The position numbers and the translations under genes are program-made. Under the pieces are notes generated by a model that saw only the letters and a program-made list of their open reading frames with translations, searched no databases and was not told the origin of the DNA. This document shows, piece after piece, positions 36,640 to 49,322 of a DNA stretch of 64,000 bases (position 1 is its first letter; every line of letters begins with the position of its first letter). Location of the stretch: the NCBI GenBank assembly GCA_032622095.1, contig CP136063.1:40030106-40094105 (forward strand). Reading direction: 5' to 3'. The stretch comes from Siphonodentalium dalli. Lineage: Eukaryota; Mollusca; Scaphopoda; Gadilida; Siphonodentaliidae.

Positions 36640-38720
36640 TGAATGAGGGCCTGCCGGTCCGGATGGTCTTCCATGCGACGTGAGGCTCGATGGGATTCGA
36701 CTCGAGCAGCAGATGCCGGTGGTGTGTCGGCCCAGGCATCTGGGTAGATGGACGTGATGAGCCCGATGGGAGTCGACTCGAGCAGATGTGAATGGTGAAT
36801 GGCGGTGATGTGCTCGATGGGACACGGCTCGAGCGACAGATACTGGTGGTATGTCGGCCCAGCATCCGGTGGAATGAATGTGATGTATGGATGTGGTTCA
36901 CGGGTTAGATCCGGACCAGCAGGCCCCGCCATATGACGAAGTCACGCCATCGACGAGAAATCGGGGGCCAGGCCAGAGGGGAGAAAGGGGAGGGACCGGG
37001 ACACACAGGGCACCCAAGGGAGGCGCGTCCGTGGCGAGGACAACAGTGGAGCAGAATAACGACTTTATGGGGCGGTAGCGAGATGAATAGCGGTTGAAGG
37101 ACGATGGAGATGCTACAGCCGAACGGAAGTGGCTAGTCAAAGTAGAACGGGCCGTCGAACCGGAACCCAAGTTGGTCGAAAGCGGACGGTGGAAGGAAAG
37201 GGCGCGGTAGGCGGAGAAAATGTCTCCCTTGCCGAGAAGGGCCCCACGACCGAGGTGCTGAACGATGTGAACCGCGTCATCAAACCGCGAGTAGGAGACC
37301 GACGGGAATTCCGGGTAATGAAGTCTATGCGCGAGGAACCAGATGGGTAGGAAATATTGTGGAGAAGGCGGAAATCGCCGGGCGTGGAATTAGGCGCCAA
37401 GCCAAGAGGGGAGACCCGGAGCGGAGGCAGGGGCGGGAAGGGACCCGCCACGCGACCCAAAGCTAACGCTTTAGCGAGTGATGCACGGACGACATTGGGG
37501 CGACCGAGGCATACAGGAGGGATCGAGCATTGGATGGGGAGCGGGGGCCAGTGTGTTGTAGGTGGAAACCGGGGGGAACCAAGCCACAAGAGCGATTGTG
37601 CGGCGGGGGTACAAGTCGAGCCAAAGCTTAAGCGGGAGGAGTTCGCGCGGCGAGAGAGCCAGACCGAAAGAGCCGAGGGGTAGCGGGCGGTGGCTGGTGG
37701 GGGTGGAGTTTAGAATTAGCTGGAGCGTCACACAAGGAGCAAGCATGACGGCAGCGGAGCGATGGTCGAGAGCGCGCTCAGGCATTCAAAACAGACTGGC
37801 GTACGTCGGTTGCCGGTTGACGAGGCTGATCTCGAGGAGCAGACGATGGCGCTGGTGGTACAGTGGGGGAGGGTTGGCGAGAGACACAAGAGCCAGCTAT
37901 TGTCGATGTAGGCCCACGACAGCGATGGGCGAAGCGCGCGCTTGTTCCGGAGTTGTTCGTCGGAACGCGCCAGCCTAACCCCCCGAAATCCCACGCGGCC
38001 CAGCGGATCACTTGCAGGTACTGTGAAGAGCGAGAACGGTCGCCGACGGGTGGTACTGAAGGTGGAGCGAGCTGATAGTGAAGAACGTGTCCGCCCACTG
38101 ATCAATGGCCGCAATCGACGAAGCCGATGCGCGGGATCTGATGCCCAGTTGACCAGACGGAAGCAGACGAAATGGCTGTGCGGCTATGAGCGAACCCCCG
38201 GGCGGCGGTAGGAGCGCAGCTAGGGGGACGTATTCGCCGCGAGCACTGCGGTGGCGAATCGTCTGAGGCACATGCGAGCCGAAATCGTCTTGGGTCGAAA
38301 CTGGCGGGGCGGGCCCAAGCGCCCGGCCAGCTATGATCGAAATTGACGTCATTAAATAGTTCATTACCTCCAGTGAAAGCTGGCCGGACCCCGCCCCCAG
38401 GCAGAGATCGCACGGTTGTCGGTGGCATCCGGGCGGCGGCACGTCGCTGAAGGCTGGCAATGGCCTGGAAGGACGACTGCATGAAGAAGGCGCCGACTGA
38501 TGCGGCGGAGGCGGTACAAGGCGATCGGTTCTAGTGCGGCTGCGATGTGAGCTGTCCGATGAAGGGCACTCGGACACCGAGTGAAGCGGGCTGCCGTCAA
38601 AGTCTGAGACGATCCGAAACCCGGCCGCCGGGGGTCCCCCGGGGCGGCGACGGCGGTCACCGCGAGGCGCAGTCTGAGGCAGAGCGGCATGTGGGTGCCC
38701 GTGACATTACCTAGGAAATG
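36640..38720. other. GC-rich block within the Gypsy leader
   Basis: Base composition changes abruptly to GC-rich from about 36,640 to 38,720. Frames of 100-190 codons occur on both strands (longest 38,008-38,577 minus) and overlap each other. They contain no motif I recognise and are explained by GC-richness. A direct repeat of about 127 bp occurs at the left edge ('gtcggcccag' near 36,727 and 36,853). It may be an inserted foreign segment. Confidence 0.5.
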
Positions 38721-40350
38721 AAAAGAAAGTGAATTGGTTAGCGTACGAAGGTGACAATGGCTGGGAGTGCCAGAGCGGAGCAAGGCGCGCGGAGTGCGGT
38801 TTCAGTGGCCAATGGTAGTGGACAGCGGGCGTGATGGCTGAACCAAATGGATGTGACGAAGGTATATAAAGCACCTGATAGATATAACACATACAATGTT
38901 GATACAAACAAAGGGACTGGAGGCCAAGTGCCGACTCACTTATCGGTGCCCCCCTCTCCCATATGTTATGACACTGAAAATAAATAATAAGTAATGGCAG
39001 AGCAACCTGACCACCAAAAACAAGTGGAATAGACATACATACCACCGGACACCCCACCCCCGAGTTAGTCCTAGGTTGTATAGAGATATAGGTATATACG
39101 TAAAGCCGAGTCTGTGTGGTACCATTGATGGCTAGTACGTATCGTAATGTGGAAGAGGTAGGCAAAGGAATCCCGAATCGTCTCGAGTATGGATGACTGT
39201 ACAGCTAAGACATTTCTCGTATTTGCACAATCAGGTAGCGCGGAGCCGTCAAATGCAAGATAATTGAAAAAGGAATATGGTAAGGAAGTAATTGATTTAA
39301 TAGACGAATTCGGGATTGAAAGGAGGAGGCGGCCAAAGAATAATGAAAGGCATTTACGATACCGTTCCATTGGGGCAGTTGATTGAATTGGCAATGTGAA
39401 CGGATAGCAAGTTGCCACATTCACAGAGGAAACGACGGTTAAGTATATGGGCAGGCCGCGGACCGACAGAGGAATACCGTGGTGGCACGGGCGTCGTATG
39501 CGTAATGGTGTGTACATAACCATGGGGGCTCTCGAATCGAAATTGTTGGTTGTATTCCAGTATAGTCCACAGCGGGCGTGATGGCTACGAGAGAAGTCAA
39601 GAGGTAGCCATTGGTCTAACTAACTATGTACGCTTGCTATGTCGGAGAGAATTAATTATCTCAGTGTAAGGACAACTCGGCGATGATTATTTACTCGTTC
39701 TAACGCCGGGTGTGCACAGTGTTCAAAGAATGCAAGCACATAGAGATATATAAAATGTTGTTGTTGCTGTCGCCGTCGTAATCAACAAAGAAACGAGGAA
39801 ATGAGACGCCCTTTATTAATAAATGAATGGATTATTTAATTAGCCCGGTGCAGAAATGTACCATGAATTCCAGGGTGGCGGAGTTTCTATCACTGGGGCC
39901 AAAGTGCCATCGCCATAAGCACATTGAGTGAAGAAAATGTCATGCTAGTGGAAGGGGTAACGCTCATGACAATGTCAAAGAACCGATCCGAATAGTGGAC
40001 TACTCGTCGATGAGTATTAGCGGGGACCATGAGGCAGATATGAGCACAGTCGAATATGACCTAACTGGGACTAAGTATAAGCCCATGCCACCACTGAAGT
40101 ATTGAGAATTAAGCTGAATCCCTAGACTACTCGTCAATGAGTAGGACTGGCGAATGATTGTGTGCCTGCTATCATAAAGTAAACGCTCTTTATAAACGCA
40201 CATAATTAGTCAGCTAATAACCTATGTAAACGCCCCCACACTATTAGTTTATCTTGAAGACTAATATCAAAGCCGGTTACCTCCAAATTTCACCAACAAA
40301 AAACATCGGCGAACCCCGCCGACGAAAAGGGGGCAAGGTGCGATACCGAC
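38721..40350. other. Gypsy leader, middle part, no gene
   Basis: A 'cagcgggcgtgatggct' word is repeated at about 38,822 and 39,571. Overlapping minus-strand frames of 60-150 codons have no recognisable similarity. Confidence 0.45.
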
Positions 40351-40359
40351 AAGTACGGG

Positions 40360-40515
40360 ACGGACGAACGGACAGACGGACGGGCGGACAGCCGGAACCC
40401 ATGCGGACAAACCCCGTAAGTTGTCAAAGCGGCGGGGGACAGTCAAAGGAAATTGAAAAACAAACAATTGCTGATGGACGGACGGACGGATGGACGGACG
40501 GAAGGACGGGCGGCA
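40360..40515 (+). repeat. GGAC-rich microsatellite tracts
   Basis: Tracts of 'ggacggacggac' variants lie at 40,364-40,392 and 40,475-40,512. Similar tracts recur at 42,905-42,960 and 43,020-43,040. The opposite strand translates as RPSVRPSV-type low-complexity, which accounts for the long minus frames at 40,267-40,851 and 42,830-43,393. Confidence 0.8.
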
Positions 40516-40844
40516 GACCGAGAACGGAATGCAGGCAACCAGAAGGGGGAGGGCGTCTAGGAACCGAGGGGGTGTGACGCCCGCGAAAAAATGGCCGTTG
40601 ATGGAAAGGGGAGAAGCAATACACGGCGGACGAGTGTGCAAGACAAACCGGTCAAGCGGCGACCGTTCATTGGAAAAAGACCAACAAAAAACAAAACAAA
40701 ACAAGAGCAACGCGAGTGTGTGGCAAAACACGCCCTTTAGCCATTTCGAATGGTGCTGAACGCAAATAAGATAATACCTTGAGCGGACAGGTATACATAT
40801 AAACATATAGCTAAAGTACAAGGTGTAAGTCGGAGGAAATAAAG

Positions 40845-42650
40845 TAATCACCCGTCAGTGAGAAATACCATATTGGAATATACCTATGGGCGATATCTGT
40901 ATCAGGGTGAAATGATTCAGTCACTCGGTGAAGAGAAAACTATATCATATAGTATATATTTATAGGTGACGATTGTGTTAGGGACAATTAAAATTAAATG
41001 ATATCACTCGTCAATGAGAAATACCAAGTTATTAGGATATATTTATATGTGATGGTTGTAATAGGGTTAAATCGAGTAATCACTCGTAATGAGAGAAACC
41101 ATATCAACTAAGATATAATAACAGGTGATGATCGCATTAGGGTCTATTGAGATTAAATAATGTAATCACTCGTCGATGAGAGATAACAAGTAATTATAGT
41201 ATATTACTAGGTGAAATTTGCATTAGGGGTATTGGAAGTCCCTTAAGTTTAAATAAAGAGAAGGGATAGAATACGCAAGTAATCAGTAACTCTAAAACTT
41301 AAATCAAGTGATCACTCGTCAATTACTTCATACGTGAAAGTGACAAAAAGTTTAATGTAGGCATCTCAGCTACTGCCAGCAAACAACATGGGATAGACCA
41401 GTCACACCATGCGCGAAGTAATGGGGATGGCGAAAGAATGTAAATATGGGTACCGATAGATAAACCATTAATAGCGTAAACACGCGACAAAGAGAAACGT
41501 CGAATTATTAAGGATATCATAGGAATGTTGTATTAGGGGTCCGAAAATAAATCATGTATGTATTACTAATAAGGGTGGGAAATGTATATGAACAGCATGA
41601 AAATATTAACCAAGTAATCATTGGTGGGTTGATTTGAAAGGAAAGCGATACAGGAGTTAAATGTAGGCACCTCAGCTAACTACCAACATAAACATGGTAT
41701 CGATGAGTTATATCAAATATGCAGGTAAGGATCTTGGCAAAGTCAAGTTATAAGGATATCCATAAATGGTTACTGGTAAATCAAGTAATCATTCGTCGGT
41801 GAGGACGAACGAATCATTAAACAGAAAGTGTCGGTGATAAAATTATAAGGGGATGCAATCGCATCATGTTTGAAATACTAACATGGATGGGAATTATATA
41901 TACCAGTATAGAGAAAAGTCAACAAAGGGATCAATAGAAAATGAGTTACCAAGATACGGTGTGGCTTAAGTAAGATGTAGGTATAATGCGAATACATCCA
42001 TCGTAATAGATTCTGAAGAAGGCGTGCGTTAAGCCGGAGGAAAATATGGACATGAGCACCGTAAGCACGGGTGACGACACGCATGGATTTAGAGCCATAA
42101 TAAAGGGAAAACAGTCAGGGGCACGGGCGTAACTTGACCAGGTGCGAAAGTGAGATTATAACTGGTATACCGTATAACAAATTAAGTTAAATCAGTGAAC
42201 ATTAAATTATCAGGTATTTAAAGTAACATGTAGCGCAAGTGAGAGGTATATATTGGAGAAAATAAAGTAATCACAGGGCAATGAGAAATACCATATAGGG
42301 GTATATAAGCGGGTAATGACTGTATTAGAGTTCAATCAAGCAATCACTCGTCAATGAGAAAAGTCATATCACCAAGACTATATAACCAGGTGATAATTGC
42401 TAGGGTGATAGAAATTAAATATTGTAATCACCCGTCAATGAGAAATAAAAATATTAGAAATATCTCAGGTGGTGATAATATTAGGGAATATCAAGCGCAT
42501 CATGTCGGAATGACTAACATGGATGGGAAATATATATATAACCAGTATGGATAAAAGTCAATCAAGGGATCAATAGTAAATGAGTTCACAAGGTATGGTG
42601 CGGCTGAAGTTAGATGTCGATATTATGCGGACTTGGCCGGTATCGGTAGC
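40845..42650 (+). repeat. Degenerate satellite with 'actcgtcaatgag' units
   Basis: A unit of roughly 75-85 bp, 'taatcactcgtcaatgaga' then 'aataccatat' and 'aggtgatga.tg.attagg', recurs near 40,848, 40,919, 41,005, 41,078, 41,163, 41,790, 42,262, 42,340 and 42,425. Isolated relatives lie at 40,007 and 40,131. A larger block ('actaacatggatggga' to 'gatgtaggtataatgcg') repeats near 41,857 and 42,497, about 640 bp apart, which suggests a higher-order repeat. Confidence 0.7.
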
Positions 42651-43040
42651 TGGGAAACACACAGACCAACCTAGGCGCAGGTAAAATAATCCAAACTGGA
42701 GTTATCGGTCGGAAACCAAATTGAGTAACAGGCGGTCAAATTCTAATTCGAAAAGGGGGGGGGGGGTGGCGGAACGCTGGGAAAATTAATTGGACGGAAC
42801 CCACAGTCGAACGCGGCCTGTATCCTTAGCTAAGAAAGACGCACACCAACTTTGGAGCAGAGCAAATAATCCAAACTGAAGTAATCGGACGGAACCCAAA
42901 TGGTAACGGACGGATGGACGGACAGACAGACGGACGGATAGACAGACGGACGGACGAAAGACCCGGCCCAGAGTGGGGGACAAATACTAAGTCGAGGTGC
43001 AGATAAATTAATCCAAACTGGGACGGACGGACAGACCGAC
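42651..43040 (+). repeat. ~180 bp direct repeat, two to three units
   Basis: 'aataatccaaactg(g/a)ag' followed by 'ttatcgg.cggaa.ccaaa' occurs near 42,692 and 42,868, and a shortened form near 43,011. It is preceded by 'agct(g/a)(g/a)gaaa.acacagaccaac'-type sequence. GGAC tracts separate the units. Confidence 0.65.
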
Positions 43041-43636
43041 AACATAAAACGACCTATTGCCAAAAAGGCGTAACATGAAAGGCCGTGGCTGTTACCTGAT
43101 CGGGAAAAACGCAGCGGACGAGGAGCGAGGTGATTACACACACAAAGAGAACACCGAACAGCAATTAGGACAATGCCGTGGGACAGGTGGACACTCAAAA
43201 CAAGACCGGCGGGAACCAGACGTAACCACGGGATAAATATTGGAGACGACGGATTAGAAGGCGGTAATGTGAGACAGCGGGCAAGGAGAAAAACAAGGTG
43301 GCAATACATGACCTTAAACTGTAGATGATTGGAGATAGTGGCGAGCAGCGATGGAAGCAGATAGAAAATTTTACGTCCTCGCTCTGTGGACAAAAGTATG
43401 GAATGGACGGAAATGACAATATTTTCTGCGCATGCTCGGAGCGGATAACTCTATTTGGCATGAGTGACCTTAGTTGTCAGTGATGTTGTAGCTCTCGGAA
43501 GTCACTCCGGTATTCTACGCTTATTGGAGCCCACGCGACTTGCCGCTTAATTGAAGACGTTGAGCTTGTATAAATTGCCACAAGGGTGATTCCTTGTGGC
43601 TTCTTAATTACATTATAATTAGTTTGTTCATTATAA

Positions 43637-44760
43637 ATGATGACTTCCTCAATGTCTGAAGAGGAAATGATCCAGGCTTTAAAAGCCTCAGGGAAGTATA
43701 ATGTTATTCCAAGTACATCTACGCCGAAAACTCCCATGCAAAATTTTCTTGATTCAATCAAGAAGCAGGGAGCAACTCCCGGTAACAATGAACTTCCCCC
43801 TGGGAACACTTCTTATTGTCTCAAGCAGGTAAGTACTTATGTACCCAGGATATCTGGTTTTTCAGGAGACGATCCACCTCTTAAAGGTGACGTCACTTAT
43901 CGTGAGTGGAGATATGAGATCCGTTGCTTGTCCAGCGACCCTGAGATCTCAGATAGTGGGCTTCTACAGGGTATTCGTAGATCCATTCGGGGAATGGCCC
44001 GTCAAGTTATTATTCCACTAGGGGAACATGCCAAGGTTTCACAACTTTTATTAAAGCTTGACACTCATTTTGATGAAGTTTCATCATATGGTATGCTAAT
44101 GCAAGAGTTTTTTAACTCTACTCAGAAGCCAGGTGAGTCGGTTACTGCTTTTGGTTGCAGACTAGAATCCATTTTAGAATCTGCAATCGATAGTGGGAAT
44201 ATGGAGCGCTACGCCAAGAATGACCTGCTCCGGCATAAGTTTTTCTCTTCTCTACATTCCGAGCAGTTAAAGAGCCAGACCCGTCATAAATATGACAATA
44301 TCTCTGACTTCGACATGTTGCTGCGAGAAATTCGTATAGTGGAAAAAGAGATTAGCGTCCACTCCATTTCTGGTTTCTCGAGGAGTAAAGCCCAGCAACA
44401 TGCATCGCAGACGGATACACCACCAGACAGGTTTGATGTGATGGAGAAGAAGTTTGATAGGAAACTAGATGATTTGGAGAAGCGACTGGATACAAAGATC
44501 GACCAGAAGCTTGACTTGATTTTGCAGCGCCTCGATCAGACTGCAGTTTCCCAACCACTGCCACAGTCTAACTTTGGATTTGGACGAGGACATGGAACTA
44601 TACACCACAGAGAGGTTCAGGTTTCGGTCGTGGACGAGGGCGCGGTTGGACTTCTGGAAATACAGATCAAGGTCCAGATCGTGGTCGTGGTTTCAAATTT
44701 AATCATCAAGAATTTCATCAAGATGGATCACAGAATTATAAGCCACAGCCAAAAGCCTAA
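43637..44760 (+). CDS. gag: Gag of the Gypsy element, frameshifted near the C terminus
   Basis: The frame opens at ATG ATG (43,637). Residues ~70-240 look like a Ty3/Gypsy capsid: 'ISGFSGDDPPLKG', 'YREWRYEIRCL', 'ILLKLDTHF'-like and 'ESVTAFGCRLE' blocks resemble the PNMA/Gag-like capsid group. An acidic/basic coiled-coil-like stretch (KKFDRKLDDLEKRLD) follows. No CCHC knuckle is seen. Near 44,595-44,611 the frame shifts: the continuing frame turns into a valine-rich run, whereas the frame starting at 44,611 gives a Gly-Arg-rich tail ending in TAA at 44,758-44,760. The RG tail is likely the ancestral C terminus. It binds genomic RNA and builds the particle in the cytoplasm (family knowledge). 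Confidence 0.85.
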
Positions 44761-47692
44761 CCGCCTCTGTCGTTGGTCAGCCAGAGGCCGGTGAACCAAA
44801 TGGCCAAAACTTGATTGACAGATTAGTAGGTCAATCTAATGAGACTGATGTATTCATCCAGGGAAAGAAGGTCACTGCTCTTATTGATAGTAGATCTATG
44901 GTTACAACAGTTTCTCGTAGTTGCTATGAGTCACTGCCAAATAAACCTGTTATTCATTCCATTAACAAACTTGGCCTTAGAGTTTCCATTGCTGATGGAT
45001 CTACTCTTCCATATAATGGATTCATTGAATGTGTGATACACATTCCATTTTTGTGTGAATGTCCTCTTTCTATTCCAGCTCTAATTGTTTCAGATACAGA
45101 GTACAACACAAGATGTCCTATCATTATCGGCACAAATATAATTCGTATGTGCAAGGATTTGGCTGAAATTTCTTCTTCTGATATTCCAAAAGAATGGAAG
45201 ATAGCTATTGACAGCCTCACATGTGCAGCCATTCCAGTCAAGTCCACCAACAAGATTGCCTTGGAGATTGAGCCATACCAGACAGTGATAGTGCAAGGGG
45301 TTGCCAGACATGATAGTGGTCTTGACGCAGCTTTTGTGACAGAAAGTTTCAGTGATGATGACAAGTTCACTGTTTGTCCACGAGTGATGAAATCAAATTC
45401 CAAGGCAAACAGCACTCGTATTCCTGTTCAACTTTGCAATATATCTGCGAAGACACTTGTGATATCTCCACATTCAACTATTGCCCAAATACAAGAAGTA
45501 AAGGTGGTTGATTCTTTGGGCTCACCAACTCTTGCTGCTGATGTTCGACCTTCTCCGAGGGACCTTGGTGTTAACGTCGATGACAATTTATCAGCAGAAG
45601 AGAAAGATGAAGTTGATGCTCTGCTATACAAATGGAGCCATGTATTTTCTACTGGTCCTCTGGATTTAGGTGTTACTGACCTAGTGACGCATCAAATAAA
45701 ACTCACTGATGATGTTCAATTTAAACAGCCATATCGGAAGATACCTCCTGCTCTTTATGAAGAAGTCAGACAGCATATTAAGGAGATGTTAGAAGCTGGA
45801 GTGATTAAAGAATCTGACAGTCCTTATGCATCCAACGTTGTGCTCGTTCGGAAAAAGGCCGACAACTCTTTGCGGTTCTGTATAGACTTTAGACAGTTAA
45901 ATTCAAAGACCGTCAAAGATGCCTACATGCTACCAAGGTTTGACGACATCATAGAATCGCTCCATGGCTCCAGATATTACAGTAAACTTGATTTACGCAA
46001 TGGTTTTTGGCAGTGTCCCATCCGAGAAGAAGACAAATACAAGACCGCATTTTCTGTTGGCAAACTTGGGTTTTACCAATGTGAGCGACTTGGTCAGGGA
46101 ATGGTAAATGGGCCAGCAACTTTTCAACGCCTGATGGAGAAATGCATGGGCGATATGCATTTAGAGGAGTGTCTTATCTTCTTGGACGACGTTTTGGTTT
46201 TCAGCCAGGAATTTTCATCGCACGTAGAACGTCTGGACGCAGTATTTTCTCGTCTGTCACAGCATAATTTGAAGCTGAAGCCAAATAAGTGCGAACTATT
46301 CCGCACATCAGTGACATATCTTGGACACGTCATCTGTGCCAGTGGTGTAGCCACGGACCCAGAAAAGACTTCTGCATTGGAGGATTGGCCAGTTCCCTGT
46401 AATGTTAAACAGATGAGACAATGGCTTGGATTTTGCGGATACTACCGTCGCTTCGTCAAGGGGTATGCCAGCATTGTACAGCCGCTAAACCAACTTTTGG
46501 AGGGACATTGCACTGAGGCCAAGATGAAGACAAAGAAAAAATCCCCGGCACCATGGGTTTGGACAGATATTCACCAGAGAGCATTTGATGAAATCAAACA
46601 GAAATTAACCCAGCCTCCAATCCTGGCATATGCTGACTACAATTTGCCATTTATTGTTCATACAGATAGCAGTGGTTATGGATTGGGATCTGTGTTATAC
46701 CAGCTACAGGATGGTGTAGAGCGTGTTATCGCATATGCAAGCCGTGGTTTAAAGCCCAGTGAGAAGAATTATCCAGCCCATAAATTGGAGTTCCTGTGTC
46801 TGAAATGGGCTGTCACAGACAAATTCCATGACTACTTGTATGGAAATACTTTCAAGGTTGTCACAGATAACAATCCTCTGACATATGTTCTAACAACTGC
46901 CAAGTTGGATGCCACTGGTCATCGTTGGGTTGCCAATCATGCCAATTACAATTTTCAGATTGAATATAGAGCTGGACGACTCAACGGTGATGTTGATGGA
47001 CTCTCCAGGAAGCCCATATTATATACAGATGTCATTAAAGCCGTTTGCCAGGCTGCAACTGTGAACTTCCCTTTAGCGGAAAGTGTTGCTGTTGGTCCTG
47101 CTCTTCCTTCGGCCGGGGAGGAGTTGGATCATGCGCATGATTCCGTTGACTGGGAATGTGAGCAGAACCAGGACTCTGTTATTTCCAGAGTTATTCACTT
47201 TGTGAAACTTGGTAAACGGCCTGATGATAAACAGATGAAGAATGAATCATCCCTTGTACGGGCATATCTTAGAGAATGGAACAGTCTGTGTATTAAACAC
47301 CGTATTCTCTACCGAAGATCACAAAATGATGAAGAGCCAGTTATGCAGCTCATTGTTCCTGATGGTTTTCGTGATCGAGCATTGCAAGGTGTTCATGATG
47401 ATGTTGGTCACCAGGGCAAAGATAAGACAGTGTGGCTTGCCAAGCAAAGATTCTACTGGCCAGGTATGTTTCGTGATGCTGAAGCGAGAGTAGAGAACTG
47501 TGGCAGATGTATTCGCCGGAAGAAGCCAGTGAAAGCAGCTGGAAAATTAGTCCCAATACAGACTTCAAGACCCATGGAATTAGTCTGTATTGATTTTCTC
47601 AGTCTTGAGATGTCAAAAGGTGGGATTGAAAATGTGTTAGTTATTACTGACCATTTTACCCGCTATGCGCAGGCTATTCCATGTAAAACCAG
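44742..47692 (+). pseudogene. pol: Pol, first part: protease, reverse transcriptase, RNase H, integrase N-terminus
   Basis: The frame opens at 44,742, overlapping the Gag RG tail by 19 bp in the -1 frame, so -1 ribosomal frameshifting is plausible. The protease site reads D-S-R at 44,886-44,894, where the family has D-S/T-G. The reverse transcriptase has 'LDLRNGFWQ' and the catalytic 'FLDDVLVF' near 46,180, then 'YLGHVI' and 'GYYRRFV'. RNase H keeps its acidic residues ('HTDSSGYGLG', 'LEFLCLKWA', 'TDNNPL', 'GDVDGLSR'). Integrase keeps the zinc-binding 'HDDVGH...NCGRC' and the first catalytic Asp ('CIDFL', near 47,590). The frame goes wrong near 47,690 and terminates at 47,828. The pol polyprotein normally copies the element's RNA and inserts the DNA. 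Confidence 0.93.
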
Positions 47693-48925
47693 ACAGCGTC
47701 CACCACTGCAAAGGCCCTATATGAGAAGTTTGTGTGCTTCTACAGTTTCCCAGAACGTCTACACAGTGACCAAGGAAGAAACTTTGAGAGCAAAGTTATC
47801 AAGGAGTTATGCAAACTTGCGGGAATGAAGAAGAGTAGAACCACCCCTTATCATCCAATGGGAAATGGATCAGCAGAGCGTTTTAACCAGACCCTCATCA
47901 AGATGCTTGGTACAATGGAGGAAGAACAAAAAGCTGATTGGAAGAGCTATGTTGGACCTCTTGTACAGGCTTATAATGCTACAAAAAGTGAAGCAACAGG
48001 ATATTCACCTCACTTTCTCATGTTCGGATGGCATCCAAGATTATCTATTGATGCTGTTTTTGGATTGGATAAAGAAGAGGTTGCTGGAAATCATGATAGT
48101 TATGTCAAGAAGTTAAAGAAGAGAATGGAATTTGCTTATAATGTAGCCTTCGACAGAGTGGAAAAGCGGAATGAGAATGTGAAGGAGAAGTATGATGGAA
48201 GGATTCGTTCCAAAGATGCAAAGCTTGAAGTTGGAGACAGGGTGTTGGTCAGGAAAGTTGGTATCAAAGGAAAACACAAGTTAGCAGATAGATGGGAAGC
48301 AGAACCATACAAGATCATTAACATTCCAAATGAAGATGTTCCTGTGTATAAGATTTTACAAGAATCTGGAAGGGGTGTGTCCCGAATGCTGCACAGAAAT
48401 ATGCTGTTGCCATTTAATTATATTTCTTCCAATGTGGTTGAAGAGACTAAAGAAGCTAGGCAGATGAAAAAGAAGAAAGTTCAGAAGGATGTAGAAGTAA
48501 GCTCCAGCAGTGAAGATAGTGATTCAGATAATGGTCTTATTTTAAGATCCAAATCTCATATACATAAGGATCCTCATCAATCTGTTCCTTCTGGAATCCC
48601 TGAGATTTCTCAGAGGTCTTCTCCTATTCACTCTTCTACTTATATGTCGCCTATGGATTCTCGTTCTTACATTTCAGGTCACAGAAATAGTAATACTTCT
48701 GAAACACACCCTTATAATGTAAGTTCTCATATTCCAGGTAACTTTGAAAGTAGTCCAGCATCTCAGTCCACACTTAACAACATTACAGATGGAATTTCAG
48801 CTTCAACCCCTATAAATGATCAATTTCAGTATAGACATCAAAGACCAGTTAGGCACAAGAAGGCCCCAGATCGACTTGGATCCTGGGTCTGTCCTCAAGT
48901 TGCAGATACAATTGTATTTGTCTAA
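47693..48925 (+). pseudogene. pol: Pol, second part: integrase core and C-terminus
   Basis: This continues integrase in another frame (first ATG at 47,732). It carries the second catalytic Asp in 'HSDQGRNFES' and the Glu in 'GNGSAERFNQTL', then the 'GYSPHFLMFG' block and a 'VGDRVLVRKVG...DRWE.EPYKI' C-terminal domain. The tail (residues ~240-397 from the ATG) is Ser/Pro-rich low complexity. No chromodomain is seen. A one-base loss or two-base gain near 47,688-47,694 separates it from the preceding part; everything else is intact, so the break is recent. Confidence 0.93.
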
Positions 48926-49314
48926 CATCAACTGTGTGATCACTTGTGTGATCATTTCTGCATTGCTATTCATTTTATTAATCTATTTTGAGATTCTAAA
49001 ACACATGCTTATCTGTATGAAAGAGGGTCTGGTAGGAATTTCAGCTGAAGATCCAGTAATGGTCAAAACCTACTGAGGTACCAGTTCATGAGAAATGTCC
49101 TTTGTAAATCCAGGTATCTCATGGGATAGTATTGTGCTGCTTTCTCATATTTTAATCTTATTGTGTATTTATTATTATGTAATGACTTGTTATACATACT
49201 GTCTCATTCCGGTCAAAGGCCAAGTAAGATTATTTCAGCTGAAGACCCAGTGCCGTGTAAAAACTGACTGATGTTCCAGCTATGTAAGAAATTTTCCTTT
49301 CCAGGTTCAACTTT
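48926..49314 (+). other. Gypsy 3' untranslated region before the nested element
   Basis: A block ending 'tttcagctgaagatccagt' (near 49,040) is repeated near 49,236. No gene is seen. Confidence 0.5.
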
Positions 49315-49322
49315 GGAGATAA

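Noticed and set aside
36640-38720. GC-rich block as bacterial or horizontally acquired genes
   Set aside because: No frame resembles a bacterial protein, frames overlap on both strands, and GC-richness alone keeps them open.
40267-40851. 194-codon minus frame with RPSVRPSV-type sequence, and a similar one at 42,830-43,393
   Set aside because: The frames are created by GGAC microsatellites read on the other strand.
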